A DNA stretch of 7,082 nucleotides, from NCBI GenBank assembly GCA_049515555.1, contig JBEKTY010000280.1, forward strand, positions 1 to 7,082, in the 5' to 3' direction. The notes beneath the pieces were generated by a model that was given only the letters and a program-made list of their open reading frames with translations, made no database searches and was not told where the DNA came from. Position 1 is the stretch's first letter; every line of letters begins with the position of its first letter. Source of the stretch: JBEKTY01 sp049515555 (GTDB taxonomy: Bacteria > Planctomycetota > Planctomycetia > Pirellulales > Thermoguttaceae). Below are positions 1 through 5,934 of this stretch, one piece after another. A program made the translations under genes and the position numbers.

Positions 1-25
1 CCTTTGCTTCCCTCCTATAGCACTT

Positions 26-58
26 GCCCCCCCGGGCCCCCCGCCCGGCCGGGGGGGC
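26..58. other. GC-only hairpin in trpE leader
   Basis: A perfect 10-bp inverted repeat (26-35, GCCCCCCCGG, and 49-58) encloses a 13-nt loop that is also only G and C. The minus strand has closely spaced runs of three or more G and could fold as a G-quadruplex. No T-run follows on either strand, so it is not a standard intrinsic terminator. It could mark the end of a gene to the left of the window or be part of the trpE leader. Confidence 0.5.
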
Positions 59-123
59 GGGGCGCACGCCAGCGGAGGACAAGACAGGCGTTCTTTGCAG
101 CGTTGTAGTGGAGAATCAGCGCT

Positions 124-143
124 CCGTGGGGGCGAGCCCACGG
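124..143 (+). other. Hairpin 33 nt upstream of the trpE start
   Basis: A 7-bp perfect stem (124-130 CCGTGGG with 137-143 CCCACGG) closes a 6-nt loop (GGCGAG). It ends 33 nt before the trpE start codon and 20 nt before its probable ribosome binding site, so it would lie in the 5' untranslated region if transcription starts further up. I see no tryptophan-rich leader peptide and no U-run, so classical trp attenuation is not supported. Confidence 0.35.
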
Positions 144-176
144 GGGCGTTTGCAATTTGAATCGAGGGATTATTGT

Positions 177-1778
177 ATGGGTTCGCAGGCGATTGCCGCG
201 GCAGCCGCCCACTGCCCGGACTTCGATACCTTCCGGCAACTGGCCCACGACGGGGCGCTGGTGCCGGTCTACCGGCGGTTGGTGTGCGACTCGCTGACGC
301 CGGTCAGCGCCTTTCACAAGATCGACGCCGGCCGCTGCGCGTGCCTGTTCGAGAGCGTGATCGGCGGCGAGAAGGTGGGCCGCTACAGCTTCCTGGCCAC
401 CGAGCCCTTCTTCGAGATCGAGGCCTACGGCAACCGCGTGACGACCAATGCGCATACGGGCCTGTCGGCGGCGGGCAGCCCCACGCTGGTCACCCGCTCG
501 CTGGAGTGCGCCAACCCGCTGGACGAGCTGCGCCGGCGGGTAGAGGCGATTCGGGCGGTGCGGCTGCCCGAGCTGCCGCCGTTTTGTGCCGGGGCGGTGG
601 GCTATGCGGGCTACGACACGGTGCGCTACTTCGAGCGCTTGCCCCACGCCCCGCCCGACGATCGGCAGGTGCCCGACCTGGCCTTCGCCTTTTACGACCG
701 GATGGTGGTCTTCGACAACGTATCGAAGACGATCGTGGTGGTGGCCATGGCGCGGCTCGATCGGCCGGGTCAGACGGTGGCAGGGGCTTACGACGATGCC
801 CGGCGACGCGTGGATGGCCTGGTCGAGCAGTTGGCCTCGCCCGCCGGCGGATTGGAGTTGGTCGATATCCAGCCCGGCGGCGACGTGCGCGGAACGTACC
901 CTTCCAATTTCACCCGGGAGGAGTTCGAGCGGGCCGTCGAGAAGTGCGTGGAGTACATCCGCGCCGGCGATGTCTTCCAGGTCGTGCCCAGCCAGCGGCT
1001 GGAAGTGCCGCTAAAGGCCCATCCCTTCGAGATCTACCGCACGCTCCGCGTGGTGAACCCCAGCCCGTTCATGTTCTACGTGCGGACGCCCAGCGTGACC
1101 CTGGTGGGCAGCTCGCCGGAGGTGATGGTTCGCGTGGTGGACGGCCAGGTGACGGTTCGTCCGCTGGCCGGCACCCGCTCCCGCGGCCGAACCGACGAGG
1201 AAGACCGCCGGCTGGCCGAGGAGCTGCTGGCCGACCCCAAGGAGCGGGCGGAGCACGTAATGCTCGTCGATCTGGGCCGCAACGACGTGGGCCGCGTATG
1301 CCGCTACCGCTCGGTCGAGCTGGCCGACGTCATGACCATCGAGCGCTACAGCCACGTCATGCACATTACGTCGAACGTTTGCGGGCAGTTGGCCCCGGGC
1401 AAGGGGGCCTTCGACGCCTTGCAGGCCTGCCTGCCCGCCGGCACCGTCTCCGGCGCGCCGAAGGTGCGGGCCATGCAGATCATCGACGAGCTGGAGCCCT
1501 GCCGCCGCGGCCCCTACGCCGGCGCCGTGGGCTACGTCGATTTCAACGGCAACATGGACACCTGCATCGCCCTGCGAACGATCGTGGTCCACGGCGAGCG
1601 GGCCTACGTGCAGGCCGGGGCGGGCATCGTCGCCGATAGCCTCCCGGCCAACGAGTGGCAAGAGACGCTCAACAAGGCCCGCGGCCTGCTGAAGGCCATC
1701 GAGCTGACACACGAGCGGGGAGAAGGCAGGAGTCAGAAGTCAGGAGTCAGAAGTCAGGAGTCAGAAGTCAGGAGTTAG
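177..1778 (+). CDS. trpE: Anthranilate synthase component I (TrpE)
   Basis: TrpE converts chorismate to anthranilate, the first committed step of tryptophan synthesis, in the cytoplasm, using ammonia from the TrpG glutaminase. The 533-residue product has the N-terminal domain with the LFES motif (57-60) of the tryptophan feedback site. The chorismate-binding domain spans about 248-505 with SSPE (312-315), RPLAGTR (328-334), DLGRND (365-370), PAGTVSGAPK (420-429) and a GIVADS segment near 483-488. The LFES element and overall pattern favour TrpE over PabB. The ATG at 177 is chosen because GAGGG lies 8 nt upstream and homology starts just after it; the frame stays open to 24 without similarity. 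No trpG or trpD is adjacent. The oddity is the C-terminus: residues ~516-533 are read from a heptamer DNA array that also supplies the TAG stop. Confidence 0.95.
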   Translation: MGSQAIAAAAAHCPDFDTFRQLAHDGALVPVYRRLVCDSLTPVSAFHKIDAGRCACLFESVIGGEKVGRYSFLATEPFFEIEAYGNRVTTNAHTGLSAAGSPTLVTRSLECANPLDELRRRVEAIRAVRLPELPPFCAGAVGYAGYDTVRYFERLPHAPPDDRQVPDLAFAFYDRMVVFDNVSKTIVVVAMARLDRPGQTVAGAYDDARRRVDGLVEQLASPAGGLELVDIQPGGDVRGTYPSNFTREEFERAVEKCVEYIRAGDVFQVVPSQRLEVPLKAHPFEIYRTLRVVNPSPFMFYVRTPSVTLVGSSPEVMVRVVDGQVTVRPLAGTRSRGRTDEEDRRLAEELLADPKERAEHVMLVDLGRNDVGRVCRYRSVELADVMTIERYSHVMHITSNVCGQLAPGKGAFDALQACLPAGTVSGAPKVRAMQIIDELEPCRRGPYAGAVGYVDFNGNMDTCIALRTIVVHGERAYVQAGAGIVADSLPANEWQETLNKARGLLKAIELTHERGEGRSQKSGVRSQESEVRS

Positions 1779-1783
1779 AAGGG
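1721..1783 (+). repeat. Heptamer tandem array, left copy (AGGAGTC/AGAAGTC)
   Basis: Nine consecutive 7-bp units in strict phase alternate between AGGAGTC and AGAAGTC types, giving a 14-bp super-unit. The outer units (AGAAGGC at the left, AGGAGTT and AGAAGGG at the right) are variants. The array covers the last ~18 codons and the stop of trpE and runs 5 bp past it. The same family appears reversed at 2783-2831. The arrangement resembles the heptameric short tandem repeats (STRR) known from cyanobacteria, though no sequence relation is claimed. Confidence 0.95.
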
Positions 1784-1789
1784 AACACA

Positions 1790-1804
1790 CGGGCGGGCCG
1801 CCCG
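1790..1804. other. Small GC hairpin between converging trpE and HEPN gene
   Basis: A 5-bp stem (CGGGC at 1790-1794 and GCCCG at 1800-1804) with a 5-nt loop lies in the 50-bp gap between the stop of trpE and the stop of the convergent HEPN gene. The position would suit a bidirectional terminator. There is no T-run on either side, so the role is a guess. Confidence 0.25.
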
Positions 1805-1828
1805 GCGACCGCCAGTTGCGTCCCCACC

Positions 1829-2233
1829 CTAACACCGGCGCTTTTCGACTTGCCGTATCGCCCAACTCAGTACGGCTTCGGCCATGCGGACTGCCCGGCG
1901 GTGTTCCCTTGCTGTTACGGGGCTGGAAAGCCCGGGATAGCGAGACTCGACGGCGAACGGCGACAGTTCATCGGCGTCCCACACGTACTTCGGTATCTTC
2001 ACACCGCGCCCGTCGAGCAGCTTGAGCAGGCGGCCCAGGTCGTGGACGTAGGGGAAAACCGCGCCGTGGTGAATCAGCACAGCTTTGACGGCTTTCTCCG
2101 CGGCCTGCTGGGCATCGAAACAGAAGTCCTCCAGGTATGCGCCGGACACGGGAGTCCGCGCACGGGCCAAGTTGCTCGCGGCGCGGTTGAGCCACTCGCG
2201 CGGGTCATCGGGCGGTAGCCGCTTGCGTGGCAT
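1829..2233 (-). CDS. HEPN-domain protein, probable toxin partner of the MNT nucleotidyltransferase
   Basis: This 134-residue protein is an all-helical HEPN domain of the PF05168 type. The visible signatures are DDPREWL near residue 9, the helix CFDAQQAAEKAVKAVL (38-53), HDL (64-66) and RYPG (98-101), ending in a helix near 109-131. HEPN proteins paired with MNT proteins are typically toxins with RNase activity. The catalytic RX4-6H motif of HepT-type toxins is absent here: no arginine lies 5-7 residues before any histidine, the nearest being K50 before H55/H56. Nuclease activity is therefore uncertain. The start is supported by GGAAGG 7 nt upstream, inside the end of the MNT gene. The first 29 nt overlap that gene, which suggests translational coupling. 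It converges on trpE. Confidence 0.85.
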   Translation of the reverse strand: MPRKRLPPDDPREWLNRAASNLARARTPVSGAYLEDFCFDAQQAAEKAVKAVLIHHGAVFPYVHDLGRLLKLLDGRGVKIPKYVWDADELSPFAVESRYPGLSSPVTAREHRRAVRMAEAVLSWAIRQVEKRRC

Positions 2234-2576
2234 AGATGATCCTTCCTTCCCTCAAGGCGGGACAAATTACCAGGCAGGGAGTGTTGCGATATCGCGCCAC
2301 CTCGTCGGGCGTCACGACCACGACATCCACGGCCGCATCCACACCGCGCAGGCAGCGATAAATGCTCGTCGTCAACCGCCTGCGATGGTACTTCCCTGCC
2401 TTAATGACCAGCAGATCGAGGTCGCTGTCGGGCCCCATCTCGCCGCGGGCAGCCGAGCCGAAAAGGAGAATCCGTTCTGGCTCCGCCGCTGCAACTACGC
2501 GGCGCACCACGTCCCGAAGAACGCGCGCCTTCACCCTGCCTTGCCTGGTGCGAGCATTGTAGCTGGCGCCGCGCAT
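2205..2576 (-). CDS. MNT-type minimal nucleotidyltransferase, probable antitoxin of HEPN pair
   Basis: This 123-residue protein is a minimal DNA polymerase beta-type nucleotidyltransferase. The motif GS-X10-DxD is exact (G40 S41 ... D52, D54) within ILLFGSAARGEMGPDSDLDLL, and a third probable metal carboxylate is D84 in VDVVVVT. All catalytic acids are thus present. In characterised HEPN/MNT modules such as MntA-HepT, the MNT enzyme AMPylates and silences the HEPN toxin. The start at 2576 is chosen because GGGAGG lies 6 nt upstream; the frame is open to 2783 but the extra 69 codons look non-coding. It is the first gene of the two-gene operon and its TGA lies inside the HEPN gene. Confidence 0.88.
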   Translation of the reverse strand: MRGASYNARTRQGRVKARVLRDVVRRVVAAAEPERILLFGSAARGEMGPDSDLDLLVIKAGKYHRRRLTTSIYRCLRGVDAAVDVVVVTPDEVARYRNTPCLVICPALREGRIIYATQAATAR

Positions 2577-2782
2577 CAGTCGCCTCCCGCAAAGAAGCCC
2601 GCTTGAAGCCATACGGCGGGTCAAATGGTGGTCGCATCCCCATAAGTAGTCTATCATACTTGTCATCCCGTGGCAGCACGGCCGGTCCAGGGGTGCTGGG
2701 CCCTCTCCACCGGCTGTCCCGGCTGCGGCCCACTTGACGACCACCCCGCCCGCGACGAGTATGACGAGTATTTGGTCTCCCA
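2577..2782 (-). promoter_or_regulatory. Upstream region of the MNT/HEPN operon
   Basis: About 200 bp lie between the MNT start and the right heptamer array and must hold the operon's promoter if it has its own. On the minus strand there is a locally A/T-rich patch at about 2642-2669 with TATGAT and TATGGG as candidate -10 boxes and TGACA nearby. No well-spaced -35/-10 pair stands out, so I do not place a promoter precisely. Open frames through this stretch show no recognisable protein. Confidence 0.3.
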
Positions 2783-2831
2783 ACTTCTGACTCCTAACTT
2801 CTAACTCCTGACTTCTGCCTCCTGCCTCCTA
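2783..2831 (-). repeat. Heptamer tandem array, right copy (inverted)
   Basis: Seven in-phase 7-bp units read on the + strand as ACTTCTG, ACTCCTA, ACTTCTA, ACTCCTG, ACTTCTG, CCTCCTG, CCTCCTA. This is the reverse complement of the family at 1721-1783. A 20-bp stretch (2798-2817) is an exact reverse complement of 1762-1781. The array ends 5 bp before the start codon of the enolase-superfamily gene. Confidence 0.95.
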
Positions 2832-2836
2832 CTCCC

Positions 2837-3988
2837 ATGCACATCGACGCGATCGACGTATTTCACCTTGCCCTACCGTTGGTGCGGCCGTGCCAAATCG
2901 CCGGCCGGCACTGCGACCGCCTGGAAACGGTAGTGGTGCGAATGTCCGGCGGCGGCATGTCGGGCTGGGGCGAGGCCAGCCCGGGAAGCGCGCCCCTGCT
3001 GGGCGGCGAATGGGCCGGCGGCGCCTTCGCCCTGCTCCGCGATTGGCTGGCCCCGGCCGTGGCGGGCGCCACGCTCGATTCGGGCGAGGCCCTGGCCCAG
3101 CGGCTGGCGCCCTTTCGCGGCAACCGCTATGCCAAGGCCGCCCTGGATGCCGCCTGGTGGGACCTCAACGCGCGGCAGCAAGGCCGGCCACTATACACAG
3201 TGCTCGGCGGCAGCCCGGAAGCGGTGGAGGTCGGCGTCACCTTCGATCGGATGGAGTCTATCGACGAGTTCCTGGCGGCCATCGGGCGGGCCCTGGAGGC
3301 CGGATTCCCGCGCGTGAAACTCAAGCTCCGGCCCGGCTGGGCCCTGGAAATGCTCCGCGTCGTCCGCCAGGAGTTCCCGACACAGACCTTCCACGTCGAT
3401 TGCGAGGGCTCCCTGGGCCTGGAACACATGGAAATGCTCTGCCGCCTGGACGATTTCGGCCTGGCCATGATCGAGCAGCCGCTGGCGGCCGACGATCTGG
3501 TCGGCAATGCCATGCTCCAGGAGGCGGTGCGAACGCCCATCTGCCTGGACGAAGGCATCACCACTCCCGCCCAGGCCGAGATGGCGCTGGACCTCAAAAG
3601 CTGCCGGCTGGTCAATCTGAAGGCAGACCGGGTCGGCGGGCTTACCGCCGCCGTGGCAATCCACGAGAGCTGCCGGGCGAGCGACGTTGGCTGTTGGGCC
3701 GGCGGCGTGCCGCAAAGCGCCGTCGGCCAACGGATCGCATTGGCCCTGGCGGCCACCGCGCGGGGGGTCTATCCGGCCGATTACTTCCCGGCCGACGAAG
3801 TCTTGGCCGTCAACCTCGCCGAGCCTTCCCGTGCCAGGCGGGACCCCACCGACGGCCGGATGTGCGTGCCACTATGGTCAACTCCCGGGCTGGGGATCGA
3901 GCCGGACGGCGAAATTTTGCGAAAGCATTCGCTCCAAGCCGTCCATTACGCCGGCGGGGCAGCCTCGCAGGCTTCTGGTCCGCGATGA
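2837..3988 (+). CDS. Enolase-superfamily enzyme, o-succinylbenzoate synthase (MenC)-like
   Basis: The 383-residue protein has the two-domain fold of the muconate lactonizing enzyme subgroup. The N-terminal capping domain (about 1-125) starts with IDAIDVFHLALPLVRP. The barrel holds the catalytic KxK (K161, K163), metal ligands D188, E213 (in MIEQPL) and D238 (in CLDEG), and the second catalytic lysine K262 (NLKADRVGG). This set and spacing fit the OSBS/N-acylamino acid racemase family, which dehydrates SHCHC to o-succinylbenzoate in menaquinone synthesis or racemises N-acyl amino acids. The substrate-loop motif, usually GGM-E-(S/T)-G-(I/L)-G, is here GGVPQSAVG (289-297), so the substrate may differ. 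No other men gene is in the window. The ATG at 2837 fits the family N-terminus but has no Shine-Dalgarno sequence, because the heptamer array occupies that place. Confidence 0.85.
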   Translation: MHIDAIDVFHLALPLVRPCQIAGRHCDRLETVVVRMSGGGMSGWGEASPGSAPLLGGEWAGGAFALLRDWLAPAVAGATLDSGEALAQRLAPFRGNRYAKAALDAAWWDLNARQQGRPLYTVLGGSPEAVEVGVTFDRMESIDEFLAAIGRALEAGFPRVKLKLRPGWALEMLRVVRQEFPTQTFHVDCEGSLGLEHMEMLCRLDDFGLAMIEQPLAADDLVGNAMLQEAVRTPICLDEGITTPAQAEMALDLKSCRLVNLKADRVGGLTAAVAIHESCRASDVGCWAGGVPQSAVGQRIALALAATARGVYPADYFPADEVLAVNLAEPSRARRDPTDGRMCVPLWSTPGLGIEPDGEILRKHSLQAVHYAGGAASQASGPR

Positions 3989-4227
3989 CGTGAAATACCG
4001 TCCGAATCGTGTACCACCCTTGGAGAAATCAGCCGTGCCTCTGCGGGCGCGTTCTGCGCGGAAAAAAACACGTGGCGTACCTACCGGCAGGCCACCCCCG
4101 CCAGCATGAGGAACCACATCGGGTGGCACATAAAGGCTTTTCCACGTCGTAGTTGCAACCCGCTAATGGTGAGCTAACGTTGCATAGTGACGCATACGTG
4201 GAGCTTTGCGCCCCAAGGTATCCGGCC
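3989..4227. other. Intergenic region without recognisable elements
   Basis: This 239-bp gap must contain the control region of the HD-GYP gene. A small hairpin (GCGC at 4049-4052 with GCGC at 4058-4061) is followed by an A-run rather than a T-run on the + strand, so it is not a terminator. TTGCAA at 4153 could be a -35 box, but no good -10 follows at the right distance. The HD-GYP frame is open back to a TTG at 4153 without family similarity. Confidence 0.4.
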
Positions 4228-5433
4228 ATGCTGCGTGTACCCCTCTCCGAGATCCGACCCGGGATGATCTTGGCGCGGCCAATCCCGCTACCCCACGATC
4301 CCTATCGCTATTTGCTGCAACGGGACGTGGAGATCCCGATGGACGTAATTCCCCGCCTGAAGCGGCTGGGCATCCTCGACGTGTGGGTCCGCAACCGCGA
4401 TTTCGAGTTCCTGGAAGACCTGGTGGACGAAGGGCTGAGCGATTGCCAGCGCGAGATTTACCACCACGTGCGGCGGAACTTCCATTCCATGCTGCGGGAT
4501 GCCAGGGTCGAGGTCGACCTGCGCCATTTCCAGAGCTCGATCTCCGAGCTGTTCAACTTCCTGAAGTCCAGTTTGGGCAGCGGCATTCTGCTGCAAAAGT
4601 TGGACGCCTTCGACAATTACCTGGTCTCGCACTCGGCCAACGTCTGCTACCTGGCCCTGCTGCTGGGGATGAAACTGGAGCGCTACCTGATCGAGCAGCG
4701 GCAGCACAAGACCGCGCGGGAAGCCAAGGAGCTGCACCTGCTGGGGCTGGGCTGCCTGTTGCACGACGTGGGTAAGATGCGCGTCGCGCGGGAGATCCTG
4801 GACAAGCCGGGAAAGCTCACGCCCGAGGAGATGGCCGAGATGCGGCGGCATACGACCTACGGTTACGAGATGGTCCACAACGGCGTGCCGGCCTCGGCGG
4901 CGCAGGTGGTGTTGAACCATCATCAGCGTTACAGCGGCGGGGGCTACCCGGCCCGCATCGACGCGGCCAGCGGTCAGGAGCTGCCGCCGCCGGTGGGCCG
5001 GCAGATTCCCGTTTTCTCCCGTATTGCCATTATCGCCGACGTGTACGACGCCGCGACGACGCAGCGCTGCTATTCGCCGGCGAAGCTGCCCGTGCAGGCC
5101 CTGCACGAGATGCGCACCAGTTGCCGCGGCTTCTTCGATCCCGTCGTCGCGGAGGCTTTTTACCGGGTCGTGCCGCCGTTTCCGATCGGGCAGGTGGTGA
5201 CGCTTTCCAACGGGATCGAAGCGGTGGTCGTCGATTTCAGTCCCCAGTACCCGGTCCGGCCCAAGGTGCAATGCCTGCGGACGGCCGCCGGCGAGCGATT
5301 CGCCAATCCGTCGCTGGAAGAAATCGACCTCGCGCTGGACTCCGACCTGAGCGTGGTCGCCGTGGCCGGGCAGAACGTGCGGCCGTGGATGGCCTGCCAG
5401 GAATCTCCGCTCCTGGAGCCGGCCTTGGCCTAG
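4228..5433 (+). CDS. HD-GYP domain protein, probable cyclic-di-GMP phosphodiesterase
   Basis: HD-GYP enzymes hydrolyse cyclic di-GMP, lowering this second messenger and shifting cells toward motility. From the ATG at 4228 the product has 401 residues. The N-terminal part (1-65) starts VPLSEIRPGMILARPI, a type of opening typical of HD-GYP proteins. A helical linker follows (about 70-125), then the HD-GYP domain (about 126-320): H135, HD 179-180 in LLHDVGK, H208, HH 231-232, GGGYP 237-241 and D271 in ADVYDA. These residues match the usual bimetal site. The glutamate of the HHE motif is Q233, and the usual DALTS(D)RPY stretch is DAATTQRCY. The tail (about 321-401) resembles the extra C-terminal beta region seen in some family members. 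No membrane segment or receiver domain is visible, so the protein is cytosolic. An in-frame TTG at 4153 would add 25 unmatched residues. Confidence 0.88.
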   Translation: MLRVPLSEIRPGMILARPIPLPHDPYRYLLQRDVEIPMDVIPRLKRLGILDVWVRNRDFEFLEDLVDEGLSDCQREIYHHVRRNFHSMLRDARVEVDLRHFQSSISELFNFLKSSLGSGILLQKLDAFDNYLVSHSANVCYLALLLGMKLERYLIEQRQHKTAREAKELHLLGLGCLLHDVGKMRVAREILDKPGKLTPEEMAEMRRHTTYGYEMVHNGVPASAAQVVLNHHQRYSGGGYPARIDAASGQELPPPVGRQIPVFSRIAIIADVYDAATTQRCYSPAKLPVQALHEMRTSCRGFFDPVVAEAFYRVVPPFPIGQVVTLSNGIEAVVVDFSPQYPVRPKVQCLRTAAGERFANPSLEEIDLALDSDLSVVAVAGQNVRPWMACQESPLLEPALA

Positions 5434-5452
5434 GGCAACCGTTCGGCCTTCA

Positions 5453-5508
5453 GTCTTGGGTCTTGGGTCTTCGGGCCATGGCCTTGGGGCTTTGGTCTTG
5501 GGTCTTGG
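5453..5508 (+). repeat. Heptamer array of GTCTTGG type
   Basis: Eight consecutive 7-bp units stay in one phase: GTCTTGG, GTCTTGG, GTCTTCG, GGCCATG, GCCTTGG, GGCTTTG, GTCTTGG, GTCTTGG. The middle three are degraded, yet the units on both sides keep register. The array begins 20 bp after the stop of the HD-GYP gene. Confidence 0.9.
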
Positions 5509-5550
5509 GGGCTCCGCCCTGCGGCTTGGATCGACCCGCCCGGCCGAGCC

Positions 5551-5578
5551 CATTTTGCATTTTACATTTTGCAATTTG
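5551..5578 (+). repeat. Heptamer array of CATTTTG type
   Basis: Four consecutive 7-bp units read CATTTTG, CATTTTA, CATTTTG, CAATTTG. The array is A/T-rich in a GC-rich surrounding and lies 20 bp before element A. Confidence 0.9.
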
Positions 5579-5597
5579 CCTTCCCCCCTTTTGCCTT

Positions 5598-5732
5598 GTC
5601 GAACAGTCGGCCGCCCCGAGGTACCTTTCAAAACTTACCGCGTTCGAAGAGTCTGCAACTCATGTGCTGACTTGCGTTAGCGGTTTTGCCGGGAGACGTA
5701 AAGTCATACGTCTCCAGGGGTACGTGTTCGAC
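5598..5732 (+). mobile_element. Element A: about 135-bp repeat with 8-bp inverted ends (MITE-like)
   Basis: The element starts GTCGAACA (5598-5605) and ends with its exact reverse complement TGTTCGAC (5725-5732). An 84-bp ungapped core (5631-5714) is about 74% identical, by manual count, to 5960-6043 in element B. The best-kept stretch, CATGTGCTGA-n-TTGCGTTAGCG (5661-5682), differs at one of 22 positions. No clear target-site duplication is visible. The size, inverted ends and two copies suggest a non-autonomous mobile element, but a structured RNA or protein-binding array is also possible. Confidence 0.55.
5692..5715. other. Perfect 9-bp hairpin inside element A
   Basis: GGAGACGTA (5692-5700) and TACGTCTCC (5707-5715) form a perfect 9-bp stem with a 6-nt loop AAGTCA. 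The right arm is largely shared with element B (TACGTCT), but the left arm is not, so B cannot form the full stem. Confidence 0.75.
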
Positions 5733-5806
5733 TTGCGCGGTTCCTGGCCCCATAACCCGTTGTCCGCCTTCGCCTTCCGCTCTTTTCCGGGAGCCTGATC
5801 TGTGCG

Positions 5807-5852
5807 CATCTGTGAAATCTGTGGACAAACGATCCACCGATGAACACAGATT
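5807..5852. repeat. ATCTGTG 9-bp direct repeat with imperfect inverted partner
   Basis: ATCTGTGAA and ATCTGTGGA (5808-5825) are adjacent 9-bp units. After a 7-nt spacer, TCCACCGATGAACACAGATT (5833-5852) is the near reverse complement (its complement reads AATCTGTGTTCATCGGTGGA). The whole can fold into a long imperfect hairpin. To my knowledge similar ATCTGTG-rich short repeats occur between genes in many bacterial phyla. Confidence 0.7.
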
Positions 5853-5877
5853 GACAGAGATGCCGCCTTCCGTCCGC

Positions 5878-5891
5878 TTCATCCTTCATCC
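5878..5891 (+). repeat. Short heptamer pair TTCATCC x2
   Basis: Two perfect 7-bp units sit in a pyrimidine-rich tract (about 5862-5930) that also contains CCAATCCC, a unit shared with the array at 6293-6348. The tract runs up to element B. Confidence 0.6.
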
Positions 5892-5934
5892 CTCCGGCCG
5901 CCGCAGTCCCCGTTCGTCCCCAATCCCTTCACAT

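Noticed and set aside
24..176. N-terminal extension of TrpE in the same open frame
   Set aside because: The stretch runs through the GC hairpins, has no family similarity, and the ATG at 177 has GAGGG at a proper distance.
173..1639. Long second open frame overlapping trpE on the + strand
   Set aside because: It is a shadow frame of a GC-rich gene; its translation is dominated by R, G, A and P with no recognisable motif.
2577..2783. 69-codon N-terminal extension of the MNT protein
   Set aside because: MNT proteins are about 100-130 residues, and the start at 2576 has a strong ribosome binding site 6 nt upstream.
4049..4068. Intrinsic terminator after the enolase-like gene
   Set aside because: The short GCGC hairpin is followed by an A-run on the + strand, not a T-run, and does not give a terminator on the minus strand either.
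4288..5631. 447-codon minus-strand frame opposite the HD-GYP gene
   Set aside because: The composition (H, R, Q, V rich) is typical of an antisense shadow, it runs into the heptamer arrays, and the + strand gene has clear catalytic motifs.
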